From NCBI RefSeq assembly GCF_900177515.1, contig NZ_FXAK01000007.1, positions 1,224,501-1,288,500 on the forward strand: a DNA stretch of 64,000 nucleotides, written 5' to 3'. A program made the position numbers and the translations under genes. Below, piece after piece: positions 7,623-17,369 of this stretch (its first letter is position 1; each line of letters opens with the position of its first letter). This DNA comes from Azospirillum oryzae. Its GTDB lineage: Bacteria; Pseudomonadota; Alphaproteobacteria; Azospirillales; Azospirillaceae. A model generated the notes under the pieces. It was not told where the DNA came from. It did not search any database and saw only the letters and a program-made list of their open reading frames with translations.

Positions 7623-9611
7623 ATGAGCGATCTTTTCGAGAACACGGCCCCCAAGGCCGACAGCTATTCCGCCCAGGACATCGAGGTTCTGGAGGGGCTG
7701 GAGCCTGTCCGGCGCCGGCCGGGCATGTATATCGGCGGCACCGACGACCGTGCGCTGCACCATCTGGTGGCGGAGGTCCTGGACAACGCCATGGACGAGG
7801 CGGTGGCCGGTCACGCCAGCCGCATCGACCTGGAGCTTGCCGCCGACGGCACGGTGATGGTGCGCGACAACGGGCGCGGCATCCCCATCGACGACCACCC
7901 GAAATATCCGGGCAAGTCGGCGCTGGAGGTCATCATGACCACGCTGCACTCCGGCGGCAAATTCTCCAACAAGGTCTACCAGACCTCGGGCGGCTTGCAC
8001 GGCGTCGGCCTGTCGGTGGTGAACGCCCTGTCGGACCGGCTGACCGTGGAGATCGCCCGCGAAAAGCAGCTCTACGTCCAGGAGTACAGCCGCGGCCTGC
8101 CGCAGGGGCCGCTGGCCCATCGCGGCAACGTCAACCGGCGCGGCACCACCATCCGCTTCCACGCCGACCCGGAAATCTTCGGCGAGACCGCTCATTTCGA
8201 GCCGCATCGGCTCTACCGGCTGGCGCGCTCCAAGGCCTATCTCTATCGCGGCGTCGAAATCCGCTGGAGCTGCGACCCGTCCCTGCTGTCGGTCGACGCC
8301 ACCACGCCGGCTTCGGAGTCCCTGCATTTCCCCGGCGGGCTTCAGGACTACCTGAACGCCGCGCTGAAGGACCGCAAGACGCTGACTCGCTTTCCCTTCG
8401 CCGGTGCGCTCGACTTCCCCAACGGCCAGGGCCGGGTGGAGTGGGCGGTGGCGTGGCCCGACGATGACGAGGGCTTCTCGCACACCTACTGCAACACCGT
8501 GCCGACCCCGCAGGGCGGCACGCACGAGGCCGGTCTGCGCACTGCGCTGACGCGCGGCCTGAAGGCCTATGGCGAGCTGACGAACAACAAGCGCGCCGGG
8601 CAGGTCACCGCCGACGACGTGATGGGCGACGCCTGCGTCCTGCTGTCGGTCTTCATCCGCGAACCGCATTTCCAGGGCCAGACCAAGGAAAAGCTGGTGA
8701 CGGCGGAGGCGCAGCGCCTCGTCGAGACCGCGGTGAAGGACCATTTCGACCACTGGCTGTCCGGCGACCCGCAGAGCGCCAACGGACTGCTGGAACGGCT
8801 GATCGAAAAGGCGGAGGAGCGGGCGCGCCGCAAGCAGTCCAAGGAGATGACGCGCAAGTCGGCCACCCGCCGCCTGCGCCTGCCCGGCAAGCTGGCCGAC
8901 TGCTCGCGCAATTCCCCCGAAGGCACCGAGCTGTTCCTGGTGGAGGGCGACTCGGCCGGCGGCTCCGCCAAGCAGGCGCGCCAGCGCGAGACCCAGGCGA
9001 TCCTGCCGCTGCGCGGCAAGATCCTGAACGTCGCCAGCGCGTCGGTCGACAAGATGAAGGCCAACCAGGAATTGAACGATCTGGTGCAGGCGCTGGGCTG
9101 CGGCGTCGGCAAGGACTTCTCGACCGACAAGCTGCGTTACGAGCGGGTCATCATCATGACCGACGCCGACGTCGACGGCGCCCACATCGCCTCGCTTCTG
9201 ATGACCTTCTTCTACCGCGAGATGCCGGGCCTGATCCAGGAGGGCCACCTCTACCTCGCCCTGCCGCCGCTCTACCGCCTCAGCCACGGCAACAAGCAGG
9301 TCTACGCCCGCGACGACGCCCACAAGGACGAGCTGCTGTCCAAGATGTTCAAGGGCAAGAAGCCCGACATCAGCCGCTTCAAGGGCCTGGGCGAGATGAT
9401 GCCGGCCCAACTGCGCGACACGACGATGGACCCGTCCAAGCGTTCGCTCCTGCGCGTGGTCGTCCCCAACGCCGCCGATCCGGAGGAAAAGCCGGAATGC
9501 GAGCGCACACGGTCCTTGGTGGAAGACCTGATGGGCAAGCGGCCGGAGCTGCGCTTCAAGTTCATCCAGGACAACGCGAAGTTCGTGAAGGCCGACGACA
9601 TCGACGTGTGA
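7623..9611 (+). CDS. parE: DNA topoisomerase IV subunit B
   Basis: 662 aa. The N-terminal GHKL ATPase has EVLDNAMDEA (Mg/ATP-binding Asn), DNGRGIP and the glycine loop GGLHGVGLSVVNAL; the transducer domain follows. The C-terminal TOPRIM region has LVEGDSAGGSAKQAR and DADVDGAHI for metal binding. The length and the absence of a GyrB-type insertion, plus the ParE-like start (IEVLEGLEPVRRRPGMYIGG), favour ParE over GyrB. With ParC, encoded elsewhere, it decatenates daughter chromosomes. The ATG at 7623 is used; a TATAAA-like hexamer lies about 50 bp upstream. Confidence 0.93.
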   Translation: MSDLFENTAPKADSYSAQDIEVLEGLEPVRRRPGMYIGGTDDRALHHLVAEVLDNAMDEAVAGHASRIDLELAADGTVMVRDNGRGIPIDDHPKYPGKSALEVIMTTLHSGGKFSNKVYQTSGGLHGVGLSVVNALSDRLTVEIAREKQLYVQEYSRGLPQGPLAHRGNVNRRGTTIRFHADPEIFGETAHFEPHRLYRLARSKAYLYRGVEIRWSCDPSLLSVDATTPASESLHFPGGLQDYLNAALKDRKTLTRFPFAGALDFPNGQGRVEWAVAWPDDDEGFSHTYCNTVPTPQGGTHEAGLRTALTRGLKAYGELTNNKRAGQVTADDVMGDACVLLSVFIREPHFQGQTKEKLVTAEAQRLVETAVKDHFDHWLSGDPQSANGLLERLIEKAEERARRKQSKEMTRKSATRRLRLPGKLADCSRNSPEGTELFLVEGDSAGGSAKQARQRETQAILPLRGKILNVASASVDKMKANQELNDLVQALGCGVGKDFSTDKLRYERVIIMTDADVDGAHIASLLMTFFYREMPGLIQEGHLYLALPPLYRLSHGNKQVYARDDAHKDELLSKMFKGKKPDISRFKGLGEMMPAQLRDTTMDPSKRSLLRVVVPNAADPEEKPECERTRSLVEDLMGKRPELRFKFIQDNAKFVKADDIDV

Positions 9612-9656
9612 CGGCGATGCTGGGCGGCGCCGGAATTCGAGATCAGCGGAGGCGCC

Positions 9657-10295
9657 GTGGAGCTGTCGAGGAAACTGCTGGAACGGGCATTTGAAATGAT
9701 GGGTGACCTTGCCGCACAGGACGGCAAGGTCATCGACATCGCCGTCTATGGCGGATCGTGCCTTCTGCTCGCCGGCAACATCCGCCACGTGACTCGTGAT
9801 GTCGACGCGGTGTTCCTCAGCGAACGCAGTCGCGGCTACGAGCTTGCCGATCTCGTCGGGCGTCGTCTCGGCCTTCCCGATGACTGGCTCAATCAGGCGG
9901 TAAAGAGCGTTGCTCCGCCGAAGGGCAATCCGCAGCCTAATCTGCTTCCGTTCGGGGAATATCCCGGAAATGGGCAGATCGGACTTCGCGTCTATCTGCC
10001 GACTCCGGAATACATGCTGGCGATGAAGTTGCTCGCCAACCGGCTCGACGATCCCGAAGGGTTGGCCCGAGACAGGCGCGACCTCTATTTCCTGATGGAT
10101 GTCACAGGCCTGGCGACAGCAGAGCAGCTGGCGGAGCTTGTGACGCTCTGCTATCCGCAGGTTCCCGGGATAAACTCGCGCATCGCCGCTAAGATCGAGG
10201 ATATCGTCCAGGGTTATGCTGCCCGGGGGTGTGAAGATGACCGACGAACTGAACCACCGTCCTGGAACGCTGGCCGAGGCCATCCGACGCTATAA
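9657..10295 (+). CDS. Nucleotidyltransferase-fold protein (MNT/AbiEii/DUF6036-like)
   Basis: 212 aa from a GTG start, chosen because GGAGG lies four bases upstream. It contains the nucleotidyltransferase core: YGGSCLLLAG (about 30-39) followed by RHVTRDVDAVF (about 43-53), that is GGS then the DxD metal-binding pair. Later come the supporting segments LPTPEYMLAMKLLANR and ARDRRDLYFL seen in the AbiEii/DUF6036-like superfamily (from memory). Its last 59 bases overlap the next gene, which suggests tight coupling. Base composition is slightly less GC-biased than in parE. Candidate toxin- or modification-like enzyme; the substrate is unknown. Confidence 0.7.
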   Translation: MELSRKLLERAFEMMGDLAAQDGKVIDIAVYGGSCLLLAGNIRHVTRDVDAVFLSERSRGYELADLVGRRLGLPDDWLNQAVKSVAPPKGNPQPNLLPFGEYPGNGQIGLRVYLPTPEYMLAMKLLANRLDDPEGLARDRRDLYFLMDVTGLATAEQLAELVTLCYPQVPGINSRIAAKIEDIVQGYAARGCEDDRRTEPPSWNAGRGHPTL

Positions 10296-10731
10296 ATCCG
10301 GACGGCAGACCTTCTCGGTGGCGTTAGGCGAGTTCCTCGACGAATTCTATATGGACGACGACACGGGCAGCCGGTACGCCCGCGTCCAGGAATCTCCGGA
10401 GTGCGTTGGCGACAACGTCTTTGACGCCTATGCCGGAGCGGTCGGCGAACATTTGGTGCGCCGTTGGCACCTCGGCACGCCGCCGGAATGGACCGAGGAA
10501 CCTTGCCGCTTCCTTCGTCGCCCTTGGTTTCCGCCGGGCGTGCAGGCGGAGAAGCCGATCCTTCTGGTCGAAAGCCCGATGGCCTTCCGTCGCAGGATGC
10601 TGTTCGTCGAGGCGGAGCCCTTGCGGCGGGCGCGGATGCCCCATGACGCGCGCTGGTGTGCCTACGAATATCTGCGCACGGGTTTGATGCCGGAGGAGGA
10701 CAGGCTCGATCCGACCCCGGATGCGGCGTAG
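10237..10731 (+). CDS. Unknown protein paired with the nucleotidyltransferase
   Basis: 164 aa, starting at the ATG at 10237 (MTDELNHRPGTLAEAIRRY) inside the 3' end of the upstream gene. No enzymatic motif is recognised. The central part has EEPCRFLRRPWFPPG and then ESPMAFRRRMLFVEAEPLRRARMP. I recall a similar arrangement (ESP-AFRRR-LFV...L-R) in proteins encoded next to nucleotidyltransferases in other bacteria, but this is memory, not a search. The N-terminal helix-rich acidic part (EFLDEFYMDDD) could contact a partner. The 59-bp overlap and shared strand imply co-expression; an antitoxin or substrate-adaptor role is inference only. Confidence 0.6.
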   Translation: MTDELNHRPGTLAEAIRRYKSGRQTFSVALGEFLDEFYMDDDTGSRYARVQESPECVGDNVFDAYAGAVGEHLVRRWHLGTPPEWTEEPCRFLRRPWFPPGVQAEKPILLVESPMAFRRRMLFVEAEPLRRARMPHDARWCAYEYLRTGLMPEEDRLDPTPDAA

Positions 10732-10856
10732 GATTGGGTGGAAAATCCCGCAAATATTTCGCTGTTTTGGGGAAGGTGTCGCCTGGTCTATCATTCGGGA
10801 AAGCGCCGTTTCCGGGAGATTGTCTCGCGGACCATGGCCCGACCCGCAGGAGGCGT

Positions 10857-11660
10857 ATGCACCCCTTGGCCCATCCCGGCACCCATCCGGCCGATGCCAT
10901 CCCGCCCGAGATGATCGCCGACGCGCTGTCGCCGTTGACTCCCTTCGTCACCGACCTCTTCGTTCCCCGCTATCAACCCTGCGAGGTCGGGCGCTGGCGT
11001 TTGCAGGTGGCGCCGATCCTGCTCAGTGCCGGCTATTGGAGTCCGGCGCTGATGACGACCGATACCGGTGCCCTGCTACGGCGCGAGGCAGACGGCGAGT
11101 ATCGCTGCTGGATGTCGATGACGCCGATGGAGATCGAAAGCCAGGAGATCGGCGTCCGTGCCGCCGCCGGCCATACGGTGGTGATGGGTATGGGCATGGG
11201 CTGGGCGGCGGTGAACGCGGCCCTGCGGCCGGAGGTAACGCGGGTCACGGTGGTCGAGTTGGATCCCGATGTGATCGAGGTCAACCGCAGCGTCGGCCTG
11301 TTCGACCAGCTACCGGCCGAAGCCGTGGCCAAGATTTCCATCGTCAACGCCGACGCGCTGAAGTTCCGCACCGACGAGCCGGCCGACACGCTGATGACCG
11401 ACATCTGGCTGCCGATCAACGGCGACGAGCGGATGGAGCAGTCCCGCATCATGGCGCGCAACACCGGTGCCCGCCGAGTCTATGTCTGGGGCCAGGAACT
11501 CGTCATCGCCCGCCGTGCCCGCGCGCTCGGGCTGGAGTTGAATGAGGCGACGGTGGCGCGGATCGTCGCGGAATTCGATCTTCCGCTGATCGGGCCGGAG
11601 CTTCCCGATTATCCGTCCCTGATCGGTCGCGCCGCGGACAAATGGCTGAAGGACGTGTGA
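10857..11660 (+). CDS. Class I SAM-binding fold protein (spermidine-synthase/methyltransferase-like)
   Basis: 267 aa. The start is the ATG at 10857, with AGGAGG five bases before it; 125 bp separate it from the upstream gene. The core has the Rossmann motif HTVVMGMGMGWAAVNAAL (about 100-117), then VTVVELDPDVIEVN with the acidic residue that would hold the ribose of SAM, and further on IVNADALKF, the adenine-contact strand. A DxxWLP (DIWLPI) lies at the usual motif-IV place. This arrangement resembles spermidine synthase-like proteins, but the polyamine-binding residues cannot be confirmed. Substrate unknown. Confidence 0.6.
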   Translation: MHPLAHPGTHPADAIPPEMIADALSPLTPFVTDLFVPRYQPCEVGRWRLQVAPILLSAGYWSPALMTTDTGALLRREADGEYRCWMSMTPMEIESQEIGVRAAAGHTVVMGMGMGWAAVNAALRPEVTRVTVVELDPDVIEVNRSVGLFDQLPAEAVAKISIVNADALKFRTDEPADTLMTDIWLPINGDERMEQSRIMARNTGARRVYVWGQELVIARRARALGLELNEATVARIVAEFDLPLIGPELPDYPSLIGRAADKWLKDV

Positions 11661-11749
11661 CGCTTTGGTCATGCACCGGGCCGATCCTCTCGTCCGGCGC
11701 GGCGTTGCTCCCCATATCGGGAACAGCGACACCAACGGACGACCTGAAA

Positions 11750-12304
11750 ATGCGCATGCTCCCGCCGCTCGCCGCCCTTGTGCTGGGTGCCTCGACCCTT
11801 GCCGCCTGCTCCAACGAGCGGGTGGTGGCGAGCGAGCCGGCCCCGGCCTACACGCGCAGCGAAGTGGCCTATGCGGCGGGCAACCGCGACCTGCGGGTGG
11901 TGCTGCACGGCGACCCCTTCGGTCTGCCGCCGGAGCGCTTCGCGGAGAAGGTGCTGCCCCACATGCAGAACCGCGTGATGGGCGTGAAGACCACTCTCAC
12001 CACCACGCCCAATGATACGGCGCGGCGTGACTACAAGGTGGTTCTGGCCTTCAACGTGGCGGAAAACACGCTGAACTCGGAGCTTTGCACGAACGGCCCG
12101 ATCCCCACCTCTCCGCCGGGCGGGGCCATCGTCGTGCAGGGGGCGTTCTGCCGGTCTGGTGCCGCGCTGACCTCCGCCACCGGCTGGCTCGACCGGCCGC
12201 AGGGGCCGGACGATCCGGATTTCCGCAGCCTCATCAGCGACATGACCTTCTCGCTGTTCCCCAGCCCGCGGGCGGAACTGTTCTGCAACGGATCCGACTG
12301 CTGA
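11750..12304 (+). CDS. Putative outer-membrane or periplasmic lipoprotein of unknown function
   Basis: 184 aa. Start at 11750 (MRMLPPLAALVLGA), directly before a hydrophobic signal segment ending in the lipobox LAAC, with Cys at about residue 20. The mature part has four further Cys in its second half (LCTNGP, AFCRSG, LFCNGSDC) that could form disulfides. A long segment (GDPFGLPPERFAEKVLPHM) is followed by beta-rich sequence ending YKVVLAFNV. I recognise no family. It is convergent with the downstream hydrolase (6-bp gap), and the upstream SAM-fold gene is only 89 bp away on the same strand. Confidence 0.7.
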   Translation: MRMLPPLAALVLGASTLAACSNERVVASEPAPAYTRSEVAYAAGNRDLRVVLHGDPFGLPPERFAEKVLPHMQNRVMGVKTTLTTTPNDTARRDYKVVLAFNVAENTLNSELCTNGPIPTSPPGGAIVVQGAFCRSGAALTSATGWLDRPQGPDDPDFRSLISDMTFSLFPSPRAELFCNGSDC

Positions 12305-12310
12305 CCAGAC

Positions 12311-13015
12311 TCAGTCCCGCAGCAGCCAGTCGCGCATCAGAGCGGTGACCGCCTGCGGCTGTTCCATCGCCGACAGGTGGCCGCAGTCTTCGATCAGCAC
12401 CAGCCGGGCGCCGGGGATGGCGTCCGCCATCTCCTCATGCAGGGCCGGCGGCGTTAGGATGTCCTGGCGCCCGCAGATCACCAGGGTCGGGCAGCGGATG
12501 GCGGCCAGCCCCGGCCGGCTGTCCACCCGGTTGATGATCGCCTCCTGCTCGCGCGCATAGCCGTCGACGCCGACCCGCTCCATCTGCGCCAGGACGGAGC
12601 GGACGAACCCGTCGTCCGTCAAGCGGTCCGGATGGATCAGGCGGGGCAGGGCGGCGCGGATGACCTGTCCATAGCGGCCCTGCCGGGCGAGCGCCACCGC
12701 CTCCCGCCGGGTGGCCGTCGCCTCCTCCGTGTCGGGGCGGGCATTGGTGTCGAGCAGGGCCAGCCTTTCCACCCGCTCCGGCGCGCGGCGTAGGATCTCC
12801 AGCGCGACATAGCCGCCCATCGACAGGCCGGCGACGGCGAAGCGTTCCGGCGCCTGGGCCAGCACCTTGTCGGCCATCGCCGCGATGGTCGCGCAGTCGG
12901 CGAGTTCGATCACCTGCGGGTCGGCGACCTCGCCGAGATGCCGGACCTGATGATCCCACAGCGCCGCGTCCAGCGGCATCCCGGGCAGCAGGATCAGGGC
13001 AGGGCGAGAGGACAT
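12311..13015 (-). CDS. Alpha/beta-hydrolase fold protein
   Basis: 234 aa. It shows the oxyanion region LILLPGMPLDAALWDHQ, nucleophile elbow GLSMGGY (Ser at about residue 66), acid region TLVICGRQDILTPP and the catalytic His in EDCGHLSAMEQP near the C-terminus, so the Ser-Asp-His triad is complete. This is the pattern of small esterase/lactonase-type hydrolases of the 3-oxoadipate enol-lactonase or BioH group. The substrate cannot be assigned. The ATG is preceded by AGGAG. It follows the isochorismatase-like gene on the same strand with a 16-bp gap, so the two are probably co-transcribed. Confidence 0.8.
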   Translation of the reverse strand: MSSRPALILLPGMPLDAALWDHQVRHLGEVADPQVIELADCATIAAMADKVLAQAPERFAVAGLSMGGYVALEILRRAPERVERLALLDTNARPDTEEATATRREAVALARQGRYGQVIRAALPRLIHPDRLTDDGFVRSVLAQMERVGVDGYAREQEAIINRVDSRPGLAAIRCPTLVICGRQDILTPPALHEEMADAIPGARLVLIEDCGHLSAMEQPQAVTALMRDWLLRD

Positions 13016-13031
13016 GCGGCTTCTCCTGCGC

Positions 13032-13577
13032 TCACTTCACCAGCGCGCTGACGACCTTGAAGACCGGCGTGCCGGCCCGTTCCATCCACTCGAACAGCAC
13101 CATTTCGGTGGTGACGATGGTCACGCCGGCCGCGCGCATCCGCTCCAGCGCCATGGCATGGTTGGCAGGGGTGCGCGACGATGCCGCGTCGGCGACCAGA
13201 TAGACCGCATGGCCCTGCTGGCGCAGCCCCAGCGCGGTCTGCATCACGCAGACATGCGCCTCCGTCCCGCACAGCACGATCTGTCGGCGGTTCAACGCCT
13301 CGACAGCCGCATTGAAGGCCGGCTCGCCGGTGCTGCCGAAGGTGATCTTCTCGATCACCGGCGTGCCTTCCGGCAGATGGGCGCGCACCGCCTCCACCGT
13401 CGGCCCCAGCCCGCGCGGATATTGCTCGGTCACCAGCACCGGCACCGACAGGGTGGCGGCACCCTTCAGCAGCATCGTGGCGTTGCGGACGACCCGCTCG
13501 GAGTCGTGGATGGCCGGCAGCAGCCGTTCCTGCACATCCACCACCACCAGCACCGATTCCTGGGCACGAAGAATCAT
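13032..13577 (-). CDS. Isochorismatase-like cysteine hydrolase (YcaC-type)
   Basis: 181 aa, taken from the ATG at 13577 (MILRAQESVLVVVDVQ); the frame extends upstream without a conserved sequence. The catalytic triad of the family is visible: Asp14 in VVVDVQ, Lys77 in VIEKITFG and Cys110 in GTEAHVCV, together with the non-prolyl cis-peptide context LCGTEAH. Family members hydrolyse amides or vinyl ethers of small acids. Its neighbour downstream is an alpha/beta hydrolase, so the two may act on the same small metabolite (inference). Confidence 0.82.
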   Translation of the reverse strand: MILRAQESVLVVVDVQERLLPAIHDSERVVRNATMLLKGAATLSVPVLVTEQYPRGLGPTVEAVRAHLPEGTPVIEKITFGSTGEPAFNAAVEALNRRQIVLCGTEAHVCVMQTALGLRQQGHAVYLVADAASSRTPANHAMALERMRAAGVTIVTTEMVLFEWMERAGTPVFKVVSALVK

Positions 13578-13740
13578 CAAATGCTCTCGACCGTTCCATT
13601 TGAAGCGGACAGCCCCCGACCGGGGCGTCGGCAAGCGCCGCGACTCGCGGTACTGCCGGACGACAGCCTAGCGCAGGGCGCCGAATTCGCCAACGCGGCG
13701 TGTTTTCGCGCCGATTTTCGGTTTCGGAACATCGGATCTA

Positions 13741-13768
13741 TTGACATGCAGCTTTGACTTCCTATTCT
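13741..13768 (+). promoter_or_regulatory. Candidate sigma-70 promoter of the DEAD-box helicase gene
   Basis: TTGACA (13741-13746) and TATTCT (13763-13768) separated by 16 bp, ending 66 bp before the chosen ATG at 13835. The -35 box is a perfect match to consensus. The surrounding 70 bp are clearly less GC-rich than the coding DNA on either side, as expected for a promoter. Confidence 0.6.
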
Positions 13769-13834
13769 TCGGCCTCATCCAGGCATCGGGCGTCGAACGC
13801 TCGATTTCCGCACTCCAGAACAGAAACAGGTTGG

Positions 13835-15397
<1,563 letters not shown>

Positions 15398-15401
15398 GTC
15401 C

Positions 15402-15644
15402 GTGCAGACCATCTTCGTCATGGTCAAATGCGACCTCGGTCGCGCCTATGAAGTCGCCGATCAGGCCGTGCAGCTGATCGAACAGGTGTCGGAGGTGCAT
15501 TCCATCTCCGGCCAGTATGATCTGCTGATGAAGTGCTATCTGAAGCAGGACGACGACATCGGCCGTTTCGTGACGGAGCATGTGCAGACGCTTCCCGGCG
15601 TCCGCGACACCTTCACGCTGATTGCGTACAAGGCGTTCGCGTAA
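15402..15644 (+). CDS. Stand-alone Lrp/AsnC ligand-binding (RAM) domain protein
   Basis: 80 aa from a GTG start four bases after the helicase stop. The whole protein is one alpha/beta sandwich of the Lrp/AsnC C-terminal type (FVMVKCDLGRAYEVADQ, VHSISGQYDLLMKCYLK, LPGVRDTFTLIAYK) with no helix-turn-helix. Such one-domain proteins bind amino acids or act as oligomerisation partners of full-length Lrp regulators (family knowledge). The tight spacing suggests co-translation with the helicase. Confidence 0.82.
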   Translation: MQTIFVMVKCDLGRAYEVADQAVQLIEQVSEVHSISGQYDLLMKCYLKQDDDIGRFVTEHVQTLPGVRDTFTLIAYKAFA

Positions 15645-15670
15645 AGCCAGGGTGGCTTCGAATGAAAAAA

Positions 15671-15696
15671 GGCCGGGCGCAGAGCCCGGCCTTTTT
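15671..15696 (+). terminator. Terminator between convergent genes
   Basis: Perfect 8-bp stem GGCCGGGC (15671-15678) and GCCCGGCC (15684-15691) with loop GCAGA. It is followed by TTTTT on the plus strand and preceded by AAAAAA, so it can work in both directions for the RAM-domain gene and the ModE-like gene. Confidence 0.9.
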
Positions 15697-15713
15697 CTTT
15701 TGATGACGTCCGC

Positions 15714-16133
15714 TTATCTGCCCGGGCCGCAACCCGGCCCCACCCCCGGATCGCCGGCGAAGCTCCCGTCGTCCACCTGCTTGTCCGCGCCGTAATCCGG
15801 GTTGGTCCCCGCCGCCAGTGCCGCCAGCCGGTGGGCGGTCGCCACATGCGCCTCGCGCTCGACCGCGCGGTAGTGGTCGATCACCTGTTCGCCAAATTCT
15901 GTCAGCACCGTGCCGCCGCCATGCTTGCCGCCGACCGCCGCACTCACCACCGGCTCGCGGAAGATGCGGTTCAGGTCGTCCACCAGCAGCCAAGCCCGCC
16001 GATAGGACATCCCCAGCGCCCGCCCGGCGGCGGAGATGGAGCCGGTGTCGCGGATCCGCTCCAGCAGAGCGATCTTGCCGGGACCGATCGAGCCGCCGGT
16101 CTCGAAATCGATGCGGATCCGCATGCGGGTCAT
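15714..16133 (-). CDS. ModE N-terminal-like winged-helix regulator
   Basis: 139 aa from the ATG at 16133 (MTRMRIRIDFETGG). The helix-turn-helix region GKIALLERIRDTGSISAAGRALGMSYRRAWLLVDDLN (split over residues about 19-55) is typical of the ModE/LysR-like N-terminal domain, and FGEQVIDHYRAVE forms the dimer helix. The molybdate-binding MOP domains of true ModE are absent; the C-terminus ends in a low-complexity Gly/Asp-rich tail, so it is a one-domain regulator. It starts 17 bp after the Cds1-like gene on the same strand, suggesting one operon. Whether it senses molybdate is unknown. Confidence 0.75.
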   Translation of the reverse strand: MTRMRIRIDFETGGSIGPGKIALLERIRDTGSISAAGRALGMSYRRAWLLVDDLNRIFREPVVSAAVGGKHGGGTVLTEFGEQVIDHYRAVEREAHVATAHRLAALAAGTNPDYGADKQVDDGSFAGDPGVGPGCGPGR

Positions 16134-16150
16134 AACCGCCGGCTCCGCGG

Positions 16151-17278
16151 TCAGCGTCCGGCCGTTTCCAGCCCGTCGCCGCTCCAGGCGCCGGTCCGGA
16201 AGAAGCCGTCGATCCGCTCGCACCACGGGTCGATGTCCAGCCCGTTAGCCTGCAGCCAGTCGCGGTTGAAGTAGGTGCCCATATAGCGCTCGCCGGGATC
16301 GCAGATCAGCGTGGCGACGCTGCCCTGCCGGCCCTCGCGCATCATTTCGGCGATCAGGTCGATGGAACCCACCAGATTGGTGCCGGTGGAGCCGCCGCAG
16401 GCGCGGCCCAGCCGCTCGCGCAGGACCCAGACGGCGGCAATGCTGGCGGCGTCGGGCACGCGGATCATCCGGTCGATCACTGTCGGCTGGAAGGACGGTT
16501 CCACCGTCGGCCGCCCGATGCCCTCGATGCCGGACCCCCGTCCGACATTGGCCTTCGGGTCGTTGTCGCGGAATCCAGGGAAGAAAGCCGAATGCTCCGG
16601 ATCGGCGACGCACACCCGCGTCGGCAGCCGGCGATAGCGGACATAGCGCCCGAAGGTGGCGGAGGTGCCGCCGGTGCCGGCGCCGCAGACGATCCAGTCC
16701 GGCACCGGATGCGGTTCCTGCGCCAACTGTTCGAAGATCGACTGGGCGATGTTGTTGTTGCCGCGCCAGTCGGTTGCGCGCTCCGCATAGGTGAACTGGT
16801 CCATGAAATGGCCGTCGCAGTCGCGCGCCAGCCGCTGCGCCTCGGCACAGACCTCCGACGCGCGCTCCACCATATGACAGCGGCCGCCATAGAACTCGAT
16901 CTGCGCGATCTTGGCCGGCGAGGTGTTGCGCGGCACCACGGCGACGAAGGGCAGTTCCAGCAGTTGGGCGAAGTAAGCCTCCGACACCGCCGTCGACCCG
17001 GAAGATGCCTCGATCACCGTCGTGCCCTCGCGCACCCAGCCGTTGCAGATGGCGTAGAGGAACAGCGACCGCGCCAGCCGGTGCTTCAGGCTGCCGGTGG
17101 GGTGGGTCGACTCATCCTTCAGGTACAGCGTGATCCCCTGCGCCGCCGGGATCGGCAGCCGGAGCAGGTGGGTGTCGGCGGAGCGGTTCACGTCCGCCTC
17201 GAGTCGGCGCAGAGCCTCGTCGAGCCAGCCCCGGCGGGCAGAGGTGGGGGTGTTCTGGGCGGGGGAGGGGGCGGTCAT
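16151..17278 (-). CDS. PLP-dependent cysteine synthase-family enzyme, Cds1-like (L-cysteine desulfhydrase candidate)
   Basis: 375 aa from the ATG at 17278; an in-frame start at 17308 would add ten residues. Fold-type II PLP enzyme: Lys65 in [10 protein letters not shown] is the Schiff-base lysine, [13 protein letters not shown] is the substrate-carboxylate loop and [15 protein letters not shown] is the phosphate-binding glycine loop. The longer C-terminal half and the substitution SGSTA for the CysK-type SGNTG fit the Cds1-like group, which releases sulfide, pyruvate and ammonia from cysteine (family knowledge). A separate CysK-type gene lies at the window's right end. Likely co-transcribed with the ModE-like gene. 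Confidence 0.75.
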   Translation of the reverse strand: MTAPSPAQNTPTSARRGWLDEALRRLEADVNRSADTHLLRLPIPAAQGITLYLKDESTHPTGSLKHRLARSLFLYAICNGWVREGTTVIEASSGSTAVSEAYFAQLLELPFVAVVPRNTSPAKIAQIEFYGGRCHMVERASEVCAEAQRLARDCDGHFMDQFTYAERATDWRGNNNIAQSIFEQLAQEPHPVPDWIVCGAGTGGTSATFGRYVRYRRLPTRVCVADPEHSAFFPGFRDNDPKANVGRGSGIEGIGRPTVEPSFQPTVIDRMIRVPDAASIAAVWVLRERLGRACGGSTGTNLVGSIDLIAEMMREGRQGSVATLICDPGERYMGTYFNRDWLQANGLDIDPWCERIDGFFRTGAWSGDGLETAGR

Positions 17279-17369
17279 GGGGTCCTGTCCGACAATTGCT
17301 GGCCCCATCCATAGCGCGGAATTTTACCGAATGCATCCGGTAGAATACCCTCCCCACCGCTACAGGCGG

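Noticed and set aside
7566..10283. 905-codon open frame on the minus strand opposite parE
   Set aside because: Antisense shadow of parE and the nucleotidyltransferase gene: composition is biased and there are no motifs.
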